A DNA stretch of 9,447 bases, from positions 30,531 to 39,977 of the forward strand of contig CAJUFO010000039.1 in NCBI GenBank assembly GCA_910585615.1. The letters run 5' to 3'. Source of the DNA: an uncultured Acetatifactor sp. GTDB lineage: Bacteria > Bacillota > Clostridia > Lachnospirales > Lachnospiraceae. Numbering within the stretch: the stretch's first letter is position 1; each line of letters begins with the position of its first letter. Below, in pieces: positions 5,396 through 9,447 of the stretch. The notes beneath the pieces are model-generated. The model worked only from the letters and a program-made list of their open reading frames with translations, had not been told where the DNA came from and ran no database searches. The position numbers and the translations under genes were made by a program.

Positions 5396-6595
5396 ATGAA
5401 AACAGGGAAATTGCCGATAAATGCCATGAAGCGTTCTGTCTTCGGACAGATTCGGACGAAAAGAGAGGAAGTGTTGAATGGCGCAGGAGCTGGAGAAGAC
5501 TGCGCCATCTTCTCGTCCCGCCCGGAGGGAGCGACGGCGGTCTGTGTGCAGGAGGCCGTGCTGCGGATTCCGCCGCCGGGATGCGGGGACGACGGTTTGA
5601 CGTTTAAAGATGGACGGCATCGAGAGCTCCGGGCAGAGGGGCCATGCACCTCGGGCTGCGTGGAGAGGGAGCCCGCAGCCGAGGCCGAAAGAGGGCCATA
5701 TGCCCTGGGCCATGAGGAGGGGCCGCCCGCCGGGCTGTCCGGACAGGAGGCTCTGCCGCCCTGGAGCGGAGAAGCGGCCATATCCATGGCAGATTTGATT
5801 GTGAAATGCGTCAACAACCTGGCGGCGGGCGGCGCGGAGCCGGTGGCGGCGACAGTGGCATTGCTCCTGCCGGAGACCGTGGAGGAGCCCCAAATCCGGG
5901 CGCTCATGGTTCAGGCGCAGGAGAAATGCACGGAATTACATATGGAGATAATTGGCGGACAGACAAGGGTGACAGCGGCGGCGGCCGGGCCGCTGGCGGT
6001 GGTGACGGGATACGGCACGGCAGCCCGGGGAGAGGGACATGGGCCGGGAGCCGCTGCCCCGGGACAGGACATCGTCCTGAGCAAATGGATCGGCCTCCAG
6101 GGCACCGCCCTGCTGGCGCGGCGCTTCCGGGAGAAGCTGCTGGCGCGCTATCCCGCCTGGCTGGTGGAGGAAGCGGCGGGCTTCGGGCGGTATCTGTCCG
6201 TGCTGCCGGAGGCACGGGTGGCGAGGGAGCACGGCGTCTGCGCCATGCACGATGCCTCGGAGGGCGGCATCCTGGGGGCCCTCTGGGAGCTGGCGGAGGG
6301 CGCTGGCCTGGGGCTGGAGGCGGATCTGCGCGGCATCCCCCTGCGCCAGGAGACCGTGGAGGTATGCGAGTGCTGCGGGGCGAACCCCTACGAGCTGCTC
6401 TGCGGCGGGTGCCTGGTCATGACGGCCCGGGACGGACATGGGCTTGCTGCGGCGCTGGAGGCGGCCCATATCCCAGCTACAGTGATCGGGAAGCTGACCG
6501 GGGGCAGAAGCCGGATACTGAGATGCGGGGAGGAAATCCGCTACCTGGACAGACCCCGGAGGGACGCCGTATATCAGATGCCGGAACCCGGGTGA
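5396..6595 (+). CDS. AIR synthase-like (PurM/HypE superfamily) protein with altered active site and insertion
   Basis: A 399-residue protein; family members of this type are usually about 330. The ATG at 5396 follows a G-rich RBS and gives the expected N-terminus MKTGKLPINAMKRSV. PurM/HypE-type signatures are GAGEDCAI (31-38), NNLAAGGAEPVA (140-151), GGQTRVT (187-193), LSKWIGLQGT (228-237), MHDASEGGI (284-292) and ETVEVCECCGANPYELLCGG (319-338). This superfamily binds ATP in purine synthesis (PurM), hydrogenase maturation (HypE), ThiL and SelD. Here the usual STDP-type metal-binding stretch is replaced by VQEAV (51-55), the usual ND is NN (140-141), and GGHTE-like is GGQTR. Residues about 57-128 are a Gly/Pro/Glu-rich insertion. 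The HypE C-terminal Cys motif is absent, so it is not HypE, and no purine gene is nearby. It sits 53 bp after the VanW gene and 26 bp before the Lrp gene. Superfamily call is strong; function unknown, and ATP use is doubtful. Confidence 0.85.
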   Translation: MKTGKLPINAMKRSVFGQIRTKREEVLNGAGAGEDCAIFSSRPEGATAVCVQEAVLRIPPPGCGDDGLTFKDGRHRELRAEGPCTSGCVEREPAAEAERGPYALGHEEGPPAGLSGQEALPPWSGEAAISMADLIVKCVNNLAAGGAEPVAATVALLLPETVEEPQIRALMVQAQEKCTELHMEIIGGQTRVTAAAAGPLAVVTGYGTAARGEGHGPGAAAPGQDIVLSKWIGLQGTALLARRFREKLLARYPAWLVEEAAGFGRYLSVLPEARVAREHGVCAMHDASEGGILGALWELAEGAGLGLEADLRGIPLRQETVEVCECCGANPYELLCGGCLVMTARDGHGLAAALEAAHIPATVIGKLTGGRSRILRCGEEIRYLDRPRRDAVYQMPEPG

Positions 6596-6621
6596 AAAAT
6601 TCGAAAAGAGAGGGACAGGAA

Positions 6622-7104
6622 ATGAGAGAAGAATTGTTGGCATTGATCGAAAAGAACAGCCGGATCGACTTAGGGGAGCTGGCAGTGCTCCTGGGGGCCC
6701 GGGAGGCGGAAGTGGTAAGCGAGCTGTCCGCCCTGGAACAGGAGGGCATCATCTGCGGATACCACACCATGATCGACTGGGAGAAGACTTCACGGGAGAA
6801 GGTATCCGCGCTGATTGAGGTGCGTGTGACGCCCCAGAGGGGACAGGGCTTCGACAGCATCGCGGAGCGCATCTACCAGTACCCGGAAGTCCAGAGCGTG
6901 TACCTGATGTCCGGGGGCTATGACCTGATGATCATCCTGGAGGGGAAGACCCTGCGGGAAGTGTCCTCCTTCGTGTCGGAAAAACTCTCCGCCCTGGAGT
7001 CCGTTATCAGCACGGCCACGCATTTCATCCTGAAGAAATACAAGGACCACGGCACGGTGCTTTCCAGGAAAAAAGAAGACGAAAGGCAGATGATCACCCC
7101 ATGA
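6622..7104 (+). CDS. Lrp/AsnC-family transcriptional regulator
   Basis: A 160-residue protein started by ATG after AGGGACAGG. Residues 1-52 form the N-terminal winged helix-turn-helix (EELLALIEKNSRIDLGELAVLLG, then a recognition helix around EAEVVSELSALEQEGII), followed by the linker strand GYHTMIDWEK. About 62-138 is the RAM (regulation of amino acid metabolism) effector domain, with the characteristic VYLMSGGYDLMIILEG. A charged C-terminal tail, KKEDERQMITP, extends past the usual end. Lrp/AsnC proteins form dimers and octamers and sense amino acids. The stop codon overlaps the aminotransferase start in ATGA, implying translational coupling. A regulator paired this closely with a transaminase suggests that it controls the operon in response to an amino or keto acid; that is inference. 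The palindrome at 3637-3658 is one possible binding site. Confidence 0.93.
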   Translation: MREELLALIEKNSRIDLGELAVLLGAREAEVVSELSALEQEGIICGYHTMIDWEKTSREKVSALIEVRVTPQRGQGFDSIAERIYQYPEVQSVYLMSGGYDLMIILEGKTLREVSSFVSEKLSALESVISTATHFILKKYKDHGTVLSRKKEDERQMITP

Positions 7105-8282
7105 GAAATCCGTTAGCAGACAGAATCGTAGAAATCAAGCCGTCGGGCATCCGGAAATTCTTCGACATCGCCCAGGAGATGAAGGATACCATTTCCCTGG
7201 GGGTAGGCGAGCCCGACTTCGACACTCCCTGGCACATCCGGGACGAGGGCATCTACTCCCTGGAGAAGGGGAAGACCTTCTATACCTCTAACGCAGGCCT
7301 GAAGGAGCTGCGGGAGGAAATCGCGGAATATCTGTACAGAAAGCAGGGAATCCGCTATGAGCATCCCATGAAAGAGATCCTGATCACCGTGGGCGGATCC
7401 GAAGCCATCGACATCGGCTTCCGGGCCATGATCAATCCCGGGGACGAGGTGCTGATTCCACAGCCCAGTTTCGTGTCCTACGAGCCCTGCGCCGTGATGG
7501 CCGGAGCAAAGCCCGTGATCATCGACCTGAAGGAGGAGAACGAGTTCAGGCTCACCGCCGCGGAGCTGGAGGAGGCCATCACCGACAGGACCAAGATCCT
7601 GGTGCTGCCCTTCCCCAACAATCCCACCGGGGCCATCATGGAGAGGAAAGACCTGGAGGCCATCGCGGAGGTCATCCTGAAACATGACATCTATGTCATG
7701 TCCGATGAAATCTACGCGGAGCTTTCCTACAAGGAGAAGCATGTCTCCATCGCCCAGCTGCCGGGCATGAAGGAGCGCACCATACTGATCAACGGCTTCT
7801 CCAAGGCCTTCGCCATGACCGGCTGGCGGCTGGGCTACGCCTGCGGGCCGGAGGCCATCATAGAGCAGATGACTAAGATTCATCAGTACGCCATCATGTG
7901 CGCGCCCACCACCAGCCAGTACGCGGCTGTGGAGGCCCTGAGGAACGGCGACAGAGACGTGGCCGAGATGTGTACGGCCTACAACCAGAGGCGGCGCTTC
8001 CTGGTGCATGCCTTCCGGGAGATGGGGCTGCCCTGCTTCGAGCCCTACGGGGCCTTCTACATCTTCCCCTGCATCAGGGAGTTCGGCATGAGCAGCGACG
8101 ACTTCGCCATGCGGTTCCTGAAGGAGGAGGGCGTGGCCGTGGTGCCGGGGACTGCCTTCGGCGACTGCGGGGAGGGGTATCTGCGCATCTCCTACGCCGC
8201 ATCCCTGGAGAACCTGCGGACTGCCATGGAGAGGCTCGGACATTTCCTGGAGAAGCTGCGGGGGGAGCGGGGAGACAGATAA
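7101..8282 (+). CDS. PLP-dependent class I/II aminotransferase
   Basis: A 393-residue fold-type I aminotransferase, full family length. It transfers an amino group between an amino acid and a 2-oxo acid in the cytoplasm. Visible hallmarks: SLGVGEPDFDTP near the N-terminus; GGSEAIDIGF (about 97-106, cofactor phosphate region); NNPTG with Asn174; SDEIYAELSY with Asp202 and Tyr205 contacting the pyridine ring; the Schiff-base lysine Lys235 in SKAFAMTGWRLGY; and YLRIS with Arg362 for the substrate carboxylate. The SKAFAMTGWRLGY form places it with the aspartate/aromatic aminotransferase subgroup (AspC/AraT/PatA-like). The exact substrate cannot be told, so no symbol is given. It starts inside the Lrp stop codon (4-bp overlap) and is followed 12 bp later by a lipoprotein gene. 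Confidence 0.96.
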   Translation: MRNPLADRIVEIKPSGIRKFFDIAQEMKDTISLGVGEPDFDTPWHIRDEGIYSLEKGKTFYTSNAGLKELREEIAEYLYRKQGIRYEHPMKEILITVGGSEAIDIGFRAMINPGDEVLIPQPSFVSYEPCAVMAGAKPVIIDLKEENEFRLTAAELEEAITDRTKILVLPFPNNPTGAIMERKDLEAIAEVILKHDIYVMSDEIYAELSYKEKHVSIAQLPGMKERTILINGFSKAFAMTGWRLGYACGPEAIIEQMTKIHQYAIMCAPTTSQYAAVEALRNGDRDVAEMCTAYNQRRRFLVHAFREMGLPCFEPYGAFYIFPCIREFGMSSDDFAMRFLKEEGVAVVPGTAFGDCGEGYLRISYAASLENLRTAMERLGHFLEKLRGERGDR

Positions 8283-8294
8283 GGAGGAGCGGCT

Positions 8295-9140
8295 ATGAAG
8301 AAGAGGATTGGCATTGCGGTGATCGCCATTGCGCTGCTTTTGTCCGGCTGCACCGTCCCCATGCCCATGGAAATCCTGGAACAGATTGCCCGAAGCGGGA
8401 ACAGGGACAGCGCTGCGGAAAGCCCTTCTCCGGAGACAGAGAGCCGGCCGGAAGAAGGCGCAACAAAGTTGAAAGAGAAACGGGATAGCGATAAGCAGGT
8501 ATTGGTCGTCCATGGCGGGGAAAGCGAGGAGGACTCCGGAGAGGGGCGCCGGACGGGAAGCGCCGTGGAGAGCGGAGATGACGAAAGCGGCGAGGCGGAC
8601 AGCGCCTATGTGAAGGGCGTCACCACGGACAACGGATGGGAGAGCGAATACTGGAACCTGCGCTTCACGGCCCCGGAGGGCGTCTTCATGCTCAGCGACG
8701 AGGGGATGGAGGCCCTGATGGGAATCGGAGAGGACATCATCTCCGAGAACTACAGCGAGAAGCAGCGGGAATACCTGGAAATGACGTCCCTGTATGAAAT
8801 GCTGGGCACGAATGCCGAGGGGGACGCCAATGTGGCGGTGACCGTAGAGAAGCTCATGGTGAGGGGCATGGACACGGAGGACTACAAAAAGGCCGCGCTC
8901 CTGCACCTGAGGATGATGCAGGAGCCGGCCTATGAGATACTGGACGACAGCGGCACCGCGGAGATTGCGGGGGAGACCTTTGCGATGGTGAAGACCAGGG
9001 TGGACAGCGGCGGCGAATACTTTCAGGACTACTATTTCCGGGTATCGGGAGACAGGGCGCTGATCATCACCATCACATATGCGGAGGCCACATCGGAGCA
9101 GGCCGCGGCGATTTTCGATGGCTTTGGCGCATGCCCCTGA
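8295..9140 (+). CDS. Secreted lipoprotein, function unknown (possible PsbP/Mog1-like C-terminal domain)
   Basis: A 281-residue protein started by ATG with AAGGAGG (8281-8287) 7 nt upstream. It has a clear lipoprotein signal peptide: MKKR, hydrophobic 5-16, lipobox LLSGC with Cys19 as the lipidated residue. Residues about 30-110 are a disordered Ser/Glu/Gly/Asp-rich linker (QVLVVHGGESEEDSG is part of it). A folded domain spans about 115-281, starting WESEYWNLRFTAPEGVFML and ending with IAGETFAMVKTRV...FQDYYFRVSGDRALIITITY...AAAIFDGF. This arrangement of strands recalls the Mog1/PsbP-like fold common in small bacterial lipoproteins; it is a visual impression only. The gene is the last of the tightly spaced run. 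It should be displayed on the outer face of the cytoplasmic membrane. Confidence 0.88.
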   Translation: MKKRIGIAVIAIALLLSGCTVPMPMEILEQIARSGNRDSAAESPSPETESRPEEGATKLKEKRDSDKQVLVVHGGESEEDSGEGRRTGSAVESGDDESGEADSAYVKGVTTDNGWESEYWNLRFTAPEGVFMLSDEGMEALMGIGEDIISENYSEKQREYLEMTSLYEMLGTNAEGDANVAVTVEKLMVRGMDTEDYKKAALLHLRMMQEPAYEILDDSGTAEIAGETFAMVKTRVDSGGEYFQDYYFRVSGDRALIITITYAEATSEQAAAIFDGFGACP

Positions 9141-9161
9141 GCGCGTCTGCCTGGATTTTTT
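9126..9161 (+). terminator. Weak terminator-like hairpin and T-run at the end of the lipoprotein gene
   Basis: Positions 9126-9134 can pair imperfectly with 9143-9151 (about 8 pairs with two G-T and one mismatch), followed by TGGA and a six-T run (9156-9161). The stem overlaps the stop codon at 9138-9140. The T-run is offset and the stem imperfect, so this is only a weak candidate for the operon's end. Confidence 0.3.
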
Positions 9162-9221
9162 GATTCGATGCTGCGGCGGAGGCCGGGGGCTTACGGCTCG
9201 CGGGCTCTGCCCCACCGGCCT

Positions 9222-9241
9222 GCATGCCGCCTGGCGGATGC
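9222..9241 (+). promoter_or_regulatory. Local hairpin that competes with the long-range helix
   Basis: GCAT (9222-9225) pairs with ATGC (9238-9241) and CCGC (9227-9230) with GCGG (9234-9237), giving eight pairs with one bulged G and a 3-nt loop. Bases 9238-9241 are also needed for the outer helix with 9411-9417, so the two folds exclude each other. Confidence 0.4.
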
Positions 9242-9417
9242 CTGGTACACCGGTGCATGAATTCCCGGGTAATCAGTGCCTGATGTCCGCGCCGGGACAA
9301 GGCGGAGGAAGGAGACGGGCACAAGGCATTGCCTGCTGACGGCAACGCTGTAATCGGGCGGGCGGCCAGGGCTGATCGCTCAAGGATTCATGCACCGGGG
9401 TACTGGCCGGCAGGCAT
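9238..9417 (+). ncRNA. Candidate structured RNA or riboswitch-like leader, class unknown
   Basis: ATGCCTG (9238-9244) pairs with CAGGCAT (9411-9417), GTAC (9245-9248) with GTAC (9400-9403), and CCGGTGCATGAAT (9250-9262) perfectly with ATTCATGCACCGG (9386-9398). That is 24 pairs with one A-G mismatch and a 7-nt bulge (9404-9410). Inside, TCCCGG (9263-9268) pairs with CCGGGA (9292-9297), directly abutting the long helix, and encloses ATCAG-TGC-CTGAT (9272-9284). A second arm pairs TTGCC (9329-9333) with GGCAA (9341-9345), plus GC/GC outside one mismatch. A closed multi-arm layout about 180 nt long is typical of structured RNAs. The strand is assigned + because a strong RBS and ATG lie 11-27 nt downstream; the complement could fold too. 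I cannot match it to a known class from memory. Clostridial families such as the raiA motif should be tested. An inverted-repeat mobile remnant is the main alternative. Confidence 0.5.
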
Positions 9418-9427
9418 AGATTGACAC

Positions 9428-9434
9428 AGGAGGG
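9428..9434 (+). promoter_or_regulatory. Strong ribosome binding site for the gene at the right edge
   Basis: AGGAGGG lies 9 nt before the ATG at 9444. The other nearby ATG (9436) is only 1 nt away, so 9444 is the likely start. The site begins 11 nt after the 3' end of the long-range helix, a distance compatible with translational control by that structure. Confidence 0.6.
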
Positions 9435-9443
9435 AATGGACAG

Positions 9444-9447
9444 ATGC
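9444..9447 (+). CDS. Start of a gene running off the window (product unknown)
   Basis: Only the ATG and one further base are visible. The call rests on the AGGAGGG ribosome binding site at ideal spacing on the same strand as the upstream genes. Nothing can be said about the product. Confidence 0.5.

Larger units (their letters stand above)
9141..9443. other. 303-bp region without a convincing gene, highly structured
   Basis: Open frames here are short on both strands and have no credible RBS or recognisable protein. The region instead holds a T-run (9156-9161), a local hairpin (9222-9241), a long-range helix with nested hairpins (9238-9417) and a strong RBS just before the right-edge ATG. 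No good promoter was found between 9141 and 9238. Confidence 0.7.

Noticed and set aside
5396..6595. HypE or PurM assignment
   Set aside because: The HypE C-terminal cysteine motif is absent, conserved metal-binding motifs are altered, and no hydrogenase or purine genes are nearby.
5806..6621. An in-frame N-terminal extension of the Lrp gene back to 5806
   Set aside because: The extension overlaps the AIR-synthase-like gene and reads as Gly/Arg/Pro-rich shadow. The Lrp domain begins exactly at the ATG at 6622, which has its own RBS.
7113..9215. A 700-codon open frame on the minus strand opposite the aminotransferase and lipoprotein
   Set aside because: It is a GC-driven shadow: His/Gly/Leu-rich with no recognisable domain, and antisense to two convincingly coding plus-strand genes.
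9242..9385. Cobalamin riboswitch, suggested by CGGTG near 9251 and CTGTAATCGG near 9348
   Set aside because: In cobalamin riboswitches these conserved elements lie a few tens of nucleotides apart within a fixed core. Here they are about 100 nt apart and the rest of the core is missing.
9421..9426. TTGACA as a -35 box
   Set aside because: It lies directly before the RBS at 9428, so transcription from it would begin after the start codon at 9444.

Overview
The window reads as chromosomal DNA of a GC-rich anaerobic Clostridia member, most likely family Lachnospiraceae. I infer this from the protein families (a DUF4080-type radical SAM protein, VanW/YoaR-type wall protein, an unusual AIR-synthase-like protein, Lrp and class I aminotransferase in tandem), strong AGGAGG-type ribosome binding sites and sigma-A-like promoters in short AT-rich islands. 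I see no transposase, integrase, phage gene, CRISPR array, tRNA or rRNA.

Layout. Positions 1-1514 hold the 3' part of a cobalamin-type radical SAM gene that enters from the left. A 211-bp spacer carries a near-consensus promoter, a leader with an inverted repeat and a possible 19-codon leader ORF. It feeds 1726-2832, a membrane-anchored protein with three PepSY domains and a repetitive Gln/Gly/Pro/Glu linker. Positions 2833-2989 are a convergent, hairpin-rich spacer. It faces a minus-strand gene (2990-3619) for a membrane-anchored helical-repeat protein that I do not recognise by name. Positions 3620-3724 are a compact divergent control region: a plus-strand promoter overlaps the minus gene's start, next to a 22-bp palindrome.

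From 3725 to 9140 six plus-strand genes are tightly spaced (gaps of 31, 53, 26, -4 and 12 bp) and look like one operon: a 35-residue membrane peptide, an exported VanW-domain protein, an AIR-synthase-like protein with a degenerate metal/ATP site and a large insertion, an Lrp/AsnC regulator overlapping a PLP aminotransferase by 4 bp, and a lipoprotein. The contents mix envelope proteins (membrane peptide, VanW, lipoprotein) with amino-acid metabolism and its probable regulator. How they work together cannot be read from sequence alone.

The last 300 bp (9141-9443) lack a convincing gene but contain the most structured stretch of the window. A long-range helix of about 24 bp (9238-9262 with 9386-9417) encloses further hairpins, followed by a strong RBS and an ATG at the right edge. 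I read it as a candidate structured RNA or long leader of unknown class, and it is the top item for follow-up. Second is the AIR-synthase-like protein, whose usual metal-binding motifs are replaced.
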